DNA of 64,000 nucleotides from NCBI RefSeq assembly GCF_003515065.1, contig NZ_QXGH01000009.1, positions 1 through 64,000 on the forward strand, given 5' to 3'. How positions within the stretch are numbered: position 1 is the first letter of the stretch; each line of letters begins with the position of its first letter. The position numbers and the translations under genes were made by a program. This DNA is from Nocardioides immobilis. Lineage in GTDB: Bacteria; Actinomycetota; Actinomycetes; Propionibacteriales; Nocardioidaceae. This document shows positions 15,143-24,349 of the stretch, one piece after another. The notes beneath the pieces are model-generated. The model searched no databases. It was given only the letters and a program-made list of their open reading frames with translations, and was not told the origin of the DNA.

Positions 15143-15196
15143 TTGACACGTCAACCATAACACGTATGATTGACATATCAATATTGATGCATCAAT
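15143..15196. promoter_or_regulatory. Three MarR-type palindromes in tandem
   Basis: TTGAC-AC-GTCAA (15143-15154), TTGA-CATA-TCAA (15170-15181) and the perfect ATTGATGCATCAAT (15183-15196) lie in an AT-rich island between marR and the GNAT gene. All share TTGA/TCAA arms. The spacing between centres is about 27 and 14 bp, so at least the first two lie on different helix faces. Cooperative binding by the adjacent MarR protein is likely. Confidence 0.6.
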
Positions 15197-15275
15197 TACA
15201 TCCATGCGGAAGCATTGTCGAACCACTGTTGTTGAAGACTGCGGAGCGACATCACGGACTGGCGAGGAGCAGCAC

Positions 15276-15830
15276 ATGGCGACCAATCAAGTCGTACGCA
15301 GCACCGAGCGGCTCATCCTCGGGCCCTGGACACTTGAAGATGCGCCCGCCGCCCTGACCATCTTCGGCCGCCCGGAGGTCACGCACTGGCTGACCCCCGC
15401 GCTGGAGCCCATCCACGACGCGGACGGGATGCGAGCCGCTCTCGAGCGGTGGGCCGAAGAGGACGCCGAGGCTGACCCTCCCGTTGGTCACTGGTCAGTC
15501 AGGCGTCGCGAGGATGACGTGCTGCTCGGGTCGATCACGTTGCGACGGATGCCCCCGTTCCAGCAGGACCTCGAGCTCGCCTGGCAGTTCGCCCCGCATC
15601 ACTGGGGAAACGGCTACGCCACCGAAGCGGCCCAAGCCGTCGCAGCCTGGGCATTCGAAAACTCGGCACACGAGCTGTTCGCCGTGATGCGGCCAGCCAA
15701 CGAGCGCGCGGAGAAGCTCGCACGGCGGTTGGGCATGCAATGGGTCGGCGAGACCGACAAGTACTACGACCTGAGACTCCAGGTATTTCGGCTTCGGCCT
15801 CCCGAACTCCTCACCTCAAACAACGGATAG
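15276..15830 (+). CDS. GNAT-family N-acetyltransferase
   Basis: The 184-residue protein is a RimJ/RimL-type GNAT: STERLILGPWTLEDAPAALTIF at the start, LLGSITLRRMPPFQQDLELAWQFAPHHWGNGYATEAAQAVAAWAFEN as the acetyl-CoA loop (the GNGYATEA segment replaces the Q/RxxGxG/A consensus), and a C-terminal strand pair. The ATG at 15276 has GAGGAGC before it at 15264-15270, while upstream in-frame codons have none. Targets may be a protein N-terminus, an amine or an antibiotic. It shares its promoter region with marR and is probably repressed by it. Confidence 0.85.
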   Translation: MATNQVVRSTERLILGPWTLEDAPAALTIFGRPEVTHWLTPALEPIHDADGMRAALERWAEEDAEADPPVGHWSVRRREDDVLLGSITLRRMPPFQQDLELAWQFAPHHWGNGYATEAAQAVAAWAFENSAHELFAVMRPANERAEKLARRLGMQWVGETDKYYDLRLQVFRLRPPELLTSNNG

Positions 15831-16615
15831 TCGTCTCAGGCCCGCACCGCAGGTTCAGGTTTGCGCCGCGCTACCGGTTCCGCTCCGGCTTCTCCCTGGT
15901 TGTGAGGGCCGGCTCTTGCGCTATCACCCAGGAGCACCTCGAACCTGCCCCAGGTCTCGTCCACCAGTTCGGGGATGGTCACGCAAAGTAGGTAGCCACT
16001 CAATGTGGCATCCGGTGCAGTCTGACCCACGGTTGGCGGCGATCGTGCCAGGAGACTGCGCTTCCATCGATCCCGGCGAATCCCTGCGCTGTGGAGAACT
16101 AACCAGCGCGCTGGCAGCCGTTCCGACAGCCCAACGGGCACCTTGCCGCGGCGGATGACCGGATCCCCGGCGCCACTCACCTTCTGTGCGTCGAAGCGCG
16201 TCATAGCCGCCTCTGCACGTCCAGTCGCGACTTCCTCACGAGTCGCCGGCCGGCCCCACCGATACCCGAGCCACCAACCGTCGCGGCATTAATGCACTCA
16301 GCATGCCTCTGTTGTCGCCCGCCAAGGTTGCAAAAGGGGATGGGCACGATCCCTGGCCGAATTGACCGCGCCGGATCACGCGCTCCACCTGGTCATGCTG
16401 TCACCAGATCATGCAGCAGGCCCTTGGCTCGTCCCGGTGGAGCAGAGCGGGATCTGTGCCGACGACCATCGCGCTGTTCCATACCGTGCGCGAGGCAGTG
16501 TCCGGCGCGGCCGGCCGCAGTGGTCCGTCTTCGAGTCCGGCGCCTAGCACTGTGTCCCGAAGGATGCCGTCTGCCCTCGTCAGCGATGGGCCGCTGCCGG
16601 GACGTCGGGACTTTC
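15831..16615. other. 785 bp without a supported gene
   Basis: I find no frame here with a ribosome binding site, family motif or convincing codon use. A minus-strand frame at 15836-16204 is open but reads as arginine/proline-rich filler, the usual look of non-coding frames in GC-rich DNA. No tRNA, repeat array or insertion sequence is seen. Confidence 0.5.
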
Positions 16616-17506
16616 TCAGGCGCCGCATTCGCGTTGGAGTTGGGCGGCCGAGCTCGGTCGTGTCAGGACGTCGACCCGGATTCGGACCCTGTCAGCGATC
16701 TGGCTGCCGAACATGAGCGGGCGCCCGTCGACCGTCAGGTTCGTATTGGGGGGAACGGCAAACCTGGCCCGCACGGCGTGTCCCGGTTCTCCTCGTTCGA
16801 CCGTCCAGAAGCTAGCCGTGTCGGCGCCGTCCGGCGCCTCGATCCCAGCGCTGTGGATCCCGTCGAGGTAGATTCCGAACGGGTGGGCGAGGCTGACTGC
16901 GCGTCCCAGATGGACGGTGTCATTGATGATGTCGGCGATCTGCGGGTCGCTGTTGCGCCGGGGATCGCCGAGCTGGCCGCATTCGACGAGTTCGCGCCGA
17001 TCTTCGACTCGGTGGCCGTCACGGAAGCGTTGGATCGTGGAGTCCGCAACGAGCTTGATCGCCGCCAGCAGCGTGTTGCTGCCTTGGCGCAGGTGAGTGA
17101 TGCCGGGGCTGTCGCTGCCGTTCCACGGGTTGTCCCGCAAGTACTGGTCGCCCTGGATGAGATCGCGCTCGGTGACATCGGCTGACACCAGGTCCTGGTA
17201 CAGGGACACCAGCGATGCGGCGTCGGTTTCGGCGAGGTGCGCCCAGTACTCGGGCATCTCGGTGGTGAAGACGACCGCGGTGATCCGTTCACTGGAATCA
17301 CGTTCGACGTGCCATTCGCAGTACTCGTCCTGTTCGTCTCGACTGGAGTCGGCGATCCGCCAGCGAGTGGACATCCCGAGCGGCATCAGGCGAGCAGGGA
17401 ATGCGCTCCACACGACCGATGCCGGCGTCGATGTGGCGACACTGCCGTCGGTGGGATCGAAGTAGTGCGGGAACCTCGAGGCGAACTCCGATGCCTGGAC
17501 TGCCAT
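16616..17506 (-). CDS. Conserved-looking protein of unknown function (DEYCEW type)
   Basis: The 296-residue protein is soluble, with no signal peptide. Segments that look structurally constrained are QDEYCEWHVERDSSERITAV, the following VVFTTEMPEYWAHL, NPWN-GSDSPGITHLRQGSNTLLA, VECGQLGDPRRNSDPQIADIINDTVHLGR and the late GSQIADRVRIRV. From memory, sequences with this arrangement occur as hypothetical proteins in other bacteria and fungi, but I cannot name a family or reaction. It follows another unknown gene by 86 nt on the same strand, and the two probably act together. Regulation may come from the CdaR-type gene upstream. Confidence 0.7.
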   Translation of the reverse strand: MAVQASEFASRFPHYFDPTDGSVATSTPASVVWSAFPARLMPLGMSTRWRIADSSRDEQDEYCEWHVERDSSERITAVVFTTEMPEYWAHLAETDAASLVSLYQDLVSADVTERDLIQGDQYLRDNPWNGSDSPGITHLRQGSNTLLAAIKLVADSTIQRFRDGHRVEDRRELVECGQLGDPRRNSDPQIADIINDTVHLGRAVSLAHPFGIYLDGIHSAGIEAPDGADTASFWTVERGEPGHAVRARFAVPPNTNLTVDGRPLMFGSQIADRVRIRVDVLTRPSSAAQLQRECGA

Positions 17507-17592
17507 GAAGTCCGACCATCCCTGTCTGCCTTGGAGTTAGAGGTCGCGCAGGCGCCCGGGGGCCTCGAAGGCAACGTCCTCTGCATCGACGC

Positions 17593-18852
17593 TCACGAAA
17601 GGTCCTCCTCTTCGGGGACGACTTCGGCTTGCGGGGTCATCCGCAGCGGCATCGCCGCTTGGGCCGGTGTCGGGAACAGCAGGGCGCTCTCGGCGATCGG
17701 CATCGTCTTGACGTGTTCACGTCGGGCGTCTGCGAGCCGGAATACCGCGGTAACGCCGTCCTGGCCGGCGAGTGCGCCCTGGAGTGCGCTGTAGTACTCG
17801 GACAGGGCTTGATCCATGGTTGGGGCGAAGTCGTCGCCGAGCTGCCACCAGCGCGCGAACTCGGCTTCCGGAGAGTCGTCGCTGGTGGCGTTGGGGCTGG
17901 TGGCGATGGCCTGGCCAACCGCGGTGCTGTAGGTCTCCCCCGAGCCGTCAAAGGGGACTCGTGAGATGTGCACGAGCAGGGCTCGTCGTCGGTTCGAGAA
18001 CACCGGATTGGGGAAGTCGACCATCAGCAGGCAGGCCACCAGCCGCCGGGTGAGAAGGCCCGCTTCGAGCGCCTGGCCGATGGTGACCACGTCTTCATTC
18101 GCGCGCTCGGGGACGACGAAGGCGAAGTGGGTGTCGCCGGCTTGACGGAAAGAGTCCTCGTCAGCGAGGTGGACTCCGTTCGCGGTGAGCGATCCCGCAT
18201 ACAGCGGCGCGTCGACCGCGAGCGCCGGCGGGCGCACCAACCCGACCTGCTCGAGGAGGTCGGCATCAACGAAGAACGTCCCGGGAAGGTCGACCTGAAC
18301 AGCGGGCCGCACCGCGTCCGCGCCGCGCGTGAAGCTCGAGACGAGGTTGACCGTCAACGTGTCCACGAGTTGCTCGAGCATGCGGCCTGGGGTCTCCTCA
18401 GATTGGCCCGCGAGGATCTGCTCGACCCTGGTCCTCGTCCACCGCCGAATCAGCGGGCGCGCCGCCCGCTCCTCCAGCGTGTACGCCCCGCCCGGTTCCA
18501 GCCTGGCCACCCAGGGATGATTCTCAAGGCCTTGGGCGGCCAACACGCTGGACCTGACGGTCGCGAACGGCGAGTGCCAGTGCACCCACGGGCTCTTGAA
18601 CTCCTTGAAGAGGAAGTGGCCGTTGCGGTGGCTTTCGAACGGGCCGTGATTGCGTGATGCTCCGACGAGCGCGTGGCGCGAGTTGCCGGCGAACACCCAG
18701 GCGGTGGTGCCGGGCATAGTCCGGTAGAAGTTAAAGCCGCCTCGCAGGTCGTCCCATGCCATCACTTCAACCATGCCTTGGTGGTCGGCGGTCGTGGACG
18801 GGATCGTGGGACGGGCGGCGGTCGGCAGGGCGGCGAGCAGGAGCGTGTTCAT
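17593..18852 (-). CDS. Protein of unknown function, partner of the DEYCEW protein
   Basis: The 419-residue protein starts at the ATG at 18852 (MNTLLLAAL); the frame is open further upstream, but that part is not protein-like. Notable segments are MAWDDLRGGFNFYRTMPGTT, FAGNSRHALVGASRNHGPFESHRNGHFLFKEFKSPWVHWHSP (rich in His, Trp and Phe, a plausible metal or cofactor region), EILAGQS-like RVEQILAGQSEETPGRMLEQL, and FPNPVFSNRRRALLVHISRVPFDG. No membrane segment is evident after the first dozen hydrophobic residues. I do not recognise the family. Position: downstream of a CdaR-type regulator (184-nt gap) and upstream of the DEYCEW protein gene. Confidence 0.65.
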   Translation of the reverse strand: MNTLLLAALPTAARPTIPSTTADHQGMVEVMAWDDLRGGFNFYRTMPGTTAWVFAGNSRHALVGASRNHGPFESHRNGHFLFKEFKSPWVHWHSPFATVRSSVLAAQGLENHPWVARLEPGGAYTLEERAARPLIRRWTRTRVEQILAGQSEETPGRMLEQLVDTLTVNLVSSFTRGADAVRPAVQVDLPGTFFVDADLLEQVGLVRPPALAVDAPLYAGSLTANGVHLADEDSFRQAGDTHFAFVVPERANEDVVTIGQALEAGLLTRRLVACLLMVDFPNPVFSNRRRALLVHISRVPFDGSGETYSTAVGQAIATSPNATSDDSPEAEFARWWQLGDDFAPTMDQALSEYYSALQGALAGQDGVTAVFRLADARREHVKTMPIAESALLFPTPAQAAMPLRMTPQAEVVPEEEDLS

Positions 18853-19036
18853 GGGCCTGTCGTAGCGGCGTCGACGCGACCACCAGCGGCGGGGCTCAGT
18901 CTCGACCGCAATGGCACGACCAGCCAGAGCCTTGGTCACATAAGGCTGACAAACGGGAGCTCGCCGCCGCTCGGGCAATCCCCGGAGGGGGCCAACCGCA
19001 CCACATGAGGACGCCGCCCGATCGCTACGCCCGGGC

Positions 19037-20158
19037 TCAGGTGCCGCGTGATTTGAACCGTTGAAGCGCCCACCACAGCTCGAACGCGCGGTAGGGGTCG
19101 CGCGGATCGATGTCGGTGAGCTCGATGAAACGGCCGAGCCGGTAGCGCACGGTGTTCTGGTGGACGAACATCGCGTTCGCGGTCTGCTCGACGCGCTGGC
19201 CGGTCTCGAGGTGCCGCTCCAGCGTCTCACGCAGCATCGCAGCCGATGAGCCCGTGCCCAGCGGCTCGAGATACCGCCGGACCAGGCGGTCGCCGAGGTC
19301 AGGTTCCGCGACGACGGCCGGGAGAAGGCCGAGCCCGTCCAGGTCGTGCACACCGGTTAGGCCGAACGCGACCGCCGTCTCCAGTGCGCGCGTCGCCTGC
19401 CGGAAGGACTCCGGCAGTTGCTCGAGGGGTACCGAGTCTCCGAGACCGACGGTCAAGCCCTCGATCTCTGCCGGTTTCATTCGTACGGCGCCAGCGATAT
19501 CCCCCTCGATCGACGCGACAAGCGTCGCCCGCGCCAGCCACGGCTCGTGAACGACCGAGGACGTCCGACTTCTGAACGCGACGTGCTCCACCCGAGGATC
19601 AAGGCCGAAGAGCGTCGCCTCGTCTGCGATCTCGGTGTGTTCGACGGTTCCCAGCAACAACGCTCGGACGAAGTCAGCTCGCTGCTGGTGCTCGCGGCCG
19701 GCTCGGGCCAGCTCGACCTCCTGGTGTCCGCCCGTGTACGCGCGGATCGCGACGTCGAAGGTGTCGAGGAGCTCGTTAGTGAGAGTGAGTAGGAGCGCAT
19801 CCGGGACGCCTTCGGTGCGCGCCACGGTCGCCAGCTCGTCGAGGATCTCCCGAGACGACATCCGCCAAACGCCGAGCACCTCGTCGAGCGGGATGCCCAT
19901 CTCCGCGCGCCCGCGGCCGTACGCTCGGTAGTCGGCGAGCTCGGCCGAGGTGGGGCACCTTCCATCGCTGAGCGCCGCGAGCAACAGCTCGAGGATGACG
20001 CCGGCGCCCGGGGCCAGCTCGTCCGCGCTGAAGCGTAGGTAGCCGGCGAACTCGGTCCTGGCCCTGGCCACGATCCGGGCCAGGAGTGCCTGGCGCCGAG
20101 CCAGGACGCCGCGCATCAGCCGCTGTCGTGAATCGGCGACGCCACTTCGTGAGGACAC
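19037..20158 (-). CDS. CdaR/PucR-type transcriptional regulator
   Basis: The 373-residue protein has an N-terminal helical RsbR-like or sensory region (residues 1-150), a central GGDEF-like CdaR domain and a C-terminal helix-turn-helix of the PucR type (LRETLERHLETGQRVEQTANAMFVHQNTVRYRLGRFIELT, residues about 310-355). Such regulators usually activate nearby catabolic genes. The GTG start at 20158 is divergent from the acyl-CoA ligase operon, with a strong palindrome between. On the other side it precedes the two unknown genes on its own strand. It could control both groups. Confidence 0.85.
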   Translation of the reverse strand: MSSRSGVADSRQRLMRGVLARRQALLARIVARARTEFAGYLRFSADELAPGAGVILELLLAALSDGRCPTSAELADYRAYGRGRAEMGIPLDEVLGVWRMSSREILDELATVARTEGVPDALLLTLTNELLDTFDVAIRAYTGGHQEVELARAGREHQQRADFVRALLLGTVEHTEIADEATLFGLDPRVEHVAFRSRTSSVVHEPWLARATLVASIEGDIAGAVRMKPAEIEGLTVGLGDSVPLEQLPESFRQATRALETAVAFGLTGVHDLDGLGLLPAVVAEPDLGDRLVRRYLEPLGTGSSAAMLRETLERHLETGQRVEQTANAMFVHQNTVRYRLGRFIELTDIDPRDPYRAFELWWALQRFKSRGT

Positions 20159-20178
20159 AGGTGGAGCCTAGGCCGTTG

Positions 20179-20198
20179 ACTTGTAGACATCTACAAGT
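20179..20198. promoter_or_regulatory. 20-bp palindrome in the cdaR / acyl-CoA ligase intergenic region
   Basis: ACTTGTAGA (20179-20187) and TCTACAAGT (20190-20198) are perfect 9-bp arms around CA. The element stands midway between the two divergent starts (20158 and 20292). Its length and symmetry suit a TetR-like or other dimeric regulator. The adjacent CdaR-type protein is the obvious but unproven candidate. Confidence 0.65.
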
Positions 20199-20291
20199 GA
20201 TGGCCGCCACTCCTAGCGGAGGCTCCATGTCCATCCCCAGCCGCCACGACGATCCTTGTCGTTGTCTCCGAATCAGACGAGGTGGTAGCCG

Positions 20292-21839
20292 ATGTACCTG
20301 ACGCAAGGCCTGCACCGGGCCGTCCAGCAGAGCCCCGACGCGCTGATGACTGTGTGCGGCGATCGCAAGCGAACCTTCGGCGAAGCCGCGGACCGAGTGG
20401 CCCGGCTCGCCGGCGCGTTCCGCGGCCTCGGGGTCGCCGAAGGCGATCGCGTCGCGATGCTCGCGCTCAACTCTGACCGATACTCCGAGTACCTCCTCGC
20501 CACGCCCTGGGCGAACGCGGTCCTCAACCCGGTCAACGTGCGCTGGAGTCCCGCCGAGATCGCCTACTCGTTCGACGACTCCCAGACCTCTCTGCTCCTG
20601 GTCGACGACACGTTCGCCCCGATGATCCCTACGATCTGCGAGGCGTACCCAGGTCTCAAGGCGGTGGTCCACTGCGGCGACGGACCGACTCCCGAAGGGA
20701 CGTTCTCCTACGAGCAGCTGATCGCGGATTCCGACCCGATCCCTGACGCCCGGCGGAGCGGCGACGAGCTGGCCGGCTTGTTCTACACCGGCGGAACGAC
20801 TGGCTTCCCCAAGGGCGTGATGCTCACCCACACCAACCTGATCACGTCGGCCCTGGGCGCGACGGCTAGCGGCTACGTGTTCCGTCCGGGCGGTACGTAC
20901 CTGCACGCTGCACCCATGTTCCACCTCGCCGATCTCGCCGGCTGGACTGCTCAGCTCATGCTCGGCGGCGTGCACGTGATGGTTCCGTCCTTCGAGCCCG
21001 TCGCGGTCATGAAGGCGATCCAGGACCACGGCGTGACCGATGCCTTGCTCGTACCCGTGATGATCCAGATGCTCGTCGACCATCCCCAGGTCGATGACCA
21101 CGACCTGTCCAGCCTCGAGCGCGTCCTGTTCGGCGCATCGCCCATGGCGGAGGCGGTCCTCGAGCGAGCCATGCGGGCCCTTCCGCAGGCCGACTTCACA
21201 CAGGCATTCGGCATGACGGAGCTCGCACCGATCGCAACACTGCTCGGCCCCGACGACCACCGCGCAGGCGCCCGGCTCCGATCCGCCGGCCGTGCGGCTC
21301 CGCACACAGAGGTGCGCATCATCGACGCAGATGACAACGAGGTCCCTCGCGGCACTGTCGGGGAGATCGCCGTCCTCGGCGGCAACGTCATGCGCGGCTA
21401 CTGGAACAAGCCCGAAGAGAGCGCCGCAGCCCTGCGCGGGGGCTGGATGCACACCGGCGACGGTGCGTACATGGATGACGACGGGTACGTCTTCATCGTC
21501 GACCGGCTCAAGGACATGATCGTCAGCGGCGGCGAGAACGTGTACTCGGCCGAGGTGGAGAACGCGATCGCGAGCCACCCGTCCGTCGCCTCGTGCGCCG
21601 TGATCGGGGTGCCCGATGACGAGTGGGGCGAGCGCGTGCACGCGGTCATCGTGCTCAGGCCCGGGAGCACCGTGACGCTGGGACAGCTCCGCGAGCACAC
21701 GAAGTCGCGCATCGCCTCCTACAAGGCACCGCGCAGCGTCGAGTTCATCGACGCGCTCCCCGTCTCCGGGGCGGGGAAGGTCCTCAAGCGAGAGCTGCGC
21801 ACGAAGCACTGGGCCGACGCCGACCGATCAGTGAACTGA
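20292..21839 (+). CDS. Acyl-CoA ligase (AMP-forming)
   Basis: The 515-residue protein is a complete ANL-family synthetase. It carries the phosphate-binding loop FYTGGTTGFPKGVMLTH, the adenine region QAFGMTELAP, the TGD motif (MHTGDGAYMDDDGYVFIVDRLKDMIVSGGENVYSAEVE) and the C-terminal lysine motif (SGAGKVLKREL). It makes acyl-CoA from a carboxylic acid, ATP and CoA. AGGTGGTAG at 20279-20287 precedes the ATG. It heads an operon with lipase-like, acyltransferase and wax-ester-synthase genes, so a fatty acid is the probable substrate, feeding glycerolipid or wax-ester assembly. Confidence 0.92.
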   Translation: MYLTQGLHRAVQQSPDALMTVCGDRKRTFGEAADRVARLAGAFRGLGVAEGDRVAMLALNSDRYSEYLLATPWANAVLNPVNVRWSPAEIAYSFDDSQTSLLLVDDTFAPMIPTICEAYPGLKAVVHCGDGPTPEGTFSYEQLIADSDPIPDARRSGDELAGLFYTGGTTGFPKGVMLTHTNLITSALGATASGYVFRPGGTYLHAAPMFHLADLAGWTAQLMLGGVHVMVPSFEPVAVMKAIQDHGVTDALLVPVMIQMLVDHPQVDDHDLSSLERVLFGASPMAEAVLERAMRALPQADFTQAFGMTELAPIATLLGPDDHRAGARLRSAGRAAPHTEVRIIDADDNEVPRGTVGEIAVLGGNVMRGYWNKPEESAAALRGGWMHTGDGAYMDDDGYVFIVDRLKDMIVSGGENVYSAEVENAIASHPSVASCAVIGVPDDEWGERVHAVIVLRPGSTVTLGQLREHTKSRIASYKAPRSVEFIDALPVSGAGKVLKRELRTKHWADADRSVN

Positions 21840-21871
21840 GCGCCGCCGCGATCGAAGGAAACGAGGAAGAC

Positions 21872-22747
21872 ATGGGCACCACCCACGAGACCACGACCCT
21901 GGCCACGGAGGACGGCGTCAAGATCCACGTCTACACGTGGGCCGTCAACCGACCGCGCGGCGTGGTGCAGGTCACGCACGGCATGGGCGAGCACGCACTC
22001 CGCTACACCGAGCTCGCGGCAACCCTGAACAGCGAAGGCTGGACGGTCGTCGCCCAGGACCACCGAGGCCACGGCGCCAGCGCCGCCACGCCCGACGCGC
22101 TGGGACAGATCGGCGCAGACGGGTGGGCGGCGCTCGTGGGCGACATCTCGGCGGTACGGCGCTACGCGGCCGATGCCGCGCCCGGCAAACCAGTCGTGCT
22201 GTTCGGGCACAGCATGGGCTCCTTCGCAGTCCAGCAGTTCCTTCCCGACTGCAGTGACGACATCGACGGCGTCGTGCTCACGGGCACGGCAGCGCTAGAC
22301 CTCCTTGAACCGGCCCTTGATCTCGAGGCCGACCTGGACCTCGCGATGTTCAACGCCCCGTTCGCACCGGCACGAACGGCCTTCGACTGGCTGTCCCGTG
22401 ACGAGGAGCGCGTGGACCAGTACGTGACTGACCCGCTCACCGGGTTCGGACTCGACGTGCCGGGGACGAAGGGGCTCTTCGCCGGCGCACGCCGGCTTGC
22501 CGACCCGGACGCGTTGTCGGGATTGCGACACGACCTCCCCGTGCTGGTTGCGGTCGGAGACGCCGACCCGGTGAACGCCGGACTTGCGCTCGCGCACCCG
22601 CTCATCGAGCGCTACATCGCTGCCGGCCTGACCGACGTCGACCTCAAGGTTTACAACGGAGCCCGGCACGAGCTGACGAACGAGATCAACAGGGACGAGT
22701 TCATGTCCGACCTCCTCGCGTGGTTGGACACGCGCTTCCCTGCGTGA
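21872..22747 (+). CDS. Alpha/beta hydrolase, monoacylglycerol-lipase-like
   Basis: The 291-residue protein has the fold landmarks VVQVTHGMGEHALRY (oxyanion region), VVAQDHRGHGASAA, the nucleophile elbow GHSMGS with Ser114, an acid in VAVGDADPVN and the late His in YNGARHELTNE. GHGASA and HGMGEH are typical of the lysophospholipase/monoacylglycerol lipase group. ACGAGGAAGA precedes the ATG. Coming after an acyl-CoA ligase and before PlsC/PlsB, it may release fatty acids from glycerides for re-esterification. Confidence 0.88.
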   Translation: MGTTHETTTLATEDGVKIHVYTWAVNRPRGVVQVTHGMGEHALRYTELAATLNSEGWTVVAQDHRGHGASAATPDALGQIGADGWAALVGDISAVRRYAADAAPGKPVVLFGHSMGSFAVQQFLPDCSDDIDGVVLTGTAALDLLEPALDLEADLDLAMFNAPFAPARTAFDWLSRDEERVDQYVTDPLTGFGLDVPGTKGLFAGARRLADPDALSGLRHDLPVLVAVGDADPVNAGLALAHPLIERYIAAGLTDVDLKVYNGARHELTNEINRDEFMSDLLAWLDTRFPA

Positions 22748-22806
22748 GCGCTGGGCTGGTGCCTGGTTCGCGATGCCATTCGCGATTCCCCCACTTCGGA
22801 CGACGA

Positions 22807-22826
22807 GTCCCCTCCCGCATGGGGAC
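22807..22826. other. Short hairpin GTCCCC-N8-GGGGAC
   Basis: A 6-bp perfect stem with an 8-nt loop lies in the 135-nt gap between the lipase-like and HAD-PlsC genes. The same gap holds TTCGCGAT twice within 25 nt. Either could be a weak terminator or a regulatory site that separates two transcription units. No T-run is present. Confidence 0.25.
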
Positions 22827-22882
22827 GCGCCTGCCCGCCGCTGCCCGCCATCATCAACAGACCCATTGGAAGGTGGTGTCGG

Positions 22883-24349
22883 ATGTCGATCGAGCCCCTG
22901 CTCGACGCGATCCGTAGCGGTCCGCAGGGCCCGAAGGTCGGGGCATTCTTTGACTTCGACGGCACCCTGATCGACGGCTACTCCGCAACCGCGGTCTTCG
23001 CGCACCGGCTCAAGAACCTCGAGCTGAGCTTGGGTGAAGTCATCGAGACCGCGAAGCTGATGAGCGGCGGAACACTCTCCGAGTCGCAGTTCGTCGAGGT
23101 CGTCACTCGCGGCGTGTCAGGCTGGGCCGGTCGCGCGGTCGAGGAAATGGAGGACCTCGGCGAGCGAATCTTCCGCCAGAGCATTGCCGGGAACCTCTTC
23201 CACGACATGTGGCGCGTGGTCAAGGCGCATCAGCGCAGTGGCCACACCGTGGTGATCGCGACCTCGGCCACGCGGCTGCAGGTCGCCCCATTCGCCCGCG
23301 AGCTCGGGATCAAGCACATCGTATGCACCGAGCTCGACGAGAAGGACGGACGGCTGACCGGACGCGTCCGCGGTCGCGCCCCCTGGGGCGCCGGGAAGAT
23401 CGCGTCCGTCGAGGACCTCGCCGACCGCGAGGGAGTCTCCCTCGCCGACTCCTACGGCTACGCGAACGGCAACGAGGACGTGCCGTTCCTTGCCGGGGTC
23501 GGGATTCCGTGCGCCGTCAACCCGCAGCCGGACTTGGAGTCCTACGCCGCGAGCCACTCCTGGAGCATCATCCGGCTCGAAGGGCGTCCTGGCCGGCTCG
23601 ACCCGAAGCCGTTGCTGCGCACCACCGCGATGTACGGCGCGCTGGTCGGCGCGGGCACCGCGGGCATGGTCATGGGAGCGCTGACCGGCCGCCGGCGGCG
23701 CTCGATCGACTTCGCCACCGGGGTGTTCTCCCACGTTGCGGCGGCACTCGGGAATATCGATGTGAAGGTCACGGGCGAGCGCCATCTCTGGTCGCACCGG
23801 CCTGCGGTCTTCCTCGTCAACCACCAGAGCTCGCTGATCGACGTACTCGTCACTACGACCATCCTGCGCGGCGGGTTCACGGCGGTCGTCAAACGCGAGG
23901 TCGCCGACATCCCAGTCATCGGCCAGCTGCTGACCATGGCCGACTTCGCGTTCATCGACCGGTCCGACGGCAGCCAGGCCCTCGATGTCTTCGAAACGGC
24001 AAAGGAGCGACTCGCTGACGGAGTATCGATCGCGATCGCGCCCGAGGGAACCCGTTCGTTCTCTCCCGAGGTCGGAGCCTTCAAGAAGGGCGCCTTCCAC
24101 CTCGCGATGCAGGCCGGGGTGCCCATCGTGCCGATCGTCATCAGGAACGCTGGCGAGCTGATGTGGCGTGATGCCAGGACGGCACGCCCGGGGATCGTGG
24201 ACGTTGTCGTGCACCCGCCGATCCTCACCGTCGGTTGGGCCAAGGCGGACCTCGACCGGGCCGTGGACGACGTCCACCGGCTGTACAAGGACACGCTCGA
24301 GGAGTGGCCTGCCGGGCGCTCGCCGGCCGTAGAAGGGATCCCGTCGTGA
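22883..24349 (+). CDS. plsC: HAD phosphatase-PlsC acyltransferase fusion
   Basis: The 488-residue protein joins two enzymes. Residues about 15-220 form a HAD-IB phosphatase (FFDFDGTLIDG with nucleophile Asp24; VVIATSATRLQV; YGYANGNEDVPFLAGVG). Residues about 240-480 form a PlsC-type 1-acylglycerol-3-phosphate acyltransferase (NHQSSLID with His314 and Asp319; EGTRSFS with Glu388). The fusion could acylate lysophosphatidate and dephosphorylate a phosphate ester, leading to diacylglycerol. Mycobacterial Rv2483c has the same architecture and the same neighbours (PlsB2 and a wax ester synthase-type enzyme). The PlsB gene overlaps its stop (GTGA). Confidence 0.9.
   Translation: MSIEPLLDAIRSGPQGPKVGAFFDFDGTLIDGYSATAVFAHRLKNLELSLGEVIETAKLMSGGTLSESQFVEVVTRGVSGWAGRAVEEMEDLGERIFRQSIAGNLFHDMWRVVKAHQRSGHTVVIATSATRLQVAPFARELGIKHIVCTELDEKDGRLTGRVRGRAPWGAGKIASVEDLADREGVSLADSYGYANGNEDVPFLAGVGIPCAVNPQPDLESYAASHSWSIIRLEGRPGRLDPKPLLRTTAMYGALVGAGTAGMVMGALTGRRRRSIDFATGVFSHVAAALGNIDVKVTGERHLWSHRPAVFLVNHQSSLIDVLVTTTILRGGFTAVVKREVADIPVIGQLLTMADFAFIDRSDGSQALDVFETAKERLADGVSIAIAPEGTRSFSPEVGAFKKGAFHLAMQAGVPIVPIVIRNAGELMWRDARTARPGIVDVVVHPPILTVGWAKADLDRAVDDVHRLYKDTLEEWPAGRSPAVEGIPS

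Noticed and set aside
15836..16204. Minus-strand frame of 122 codons downstream of the GNAT gene
   Set aside because: No ribosome binding site and no motif; composition is that of random GC-rich frames.
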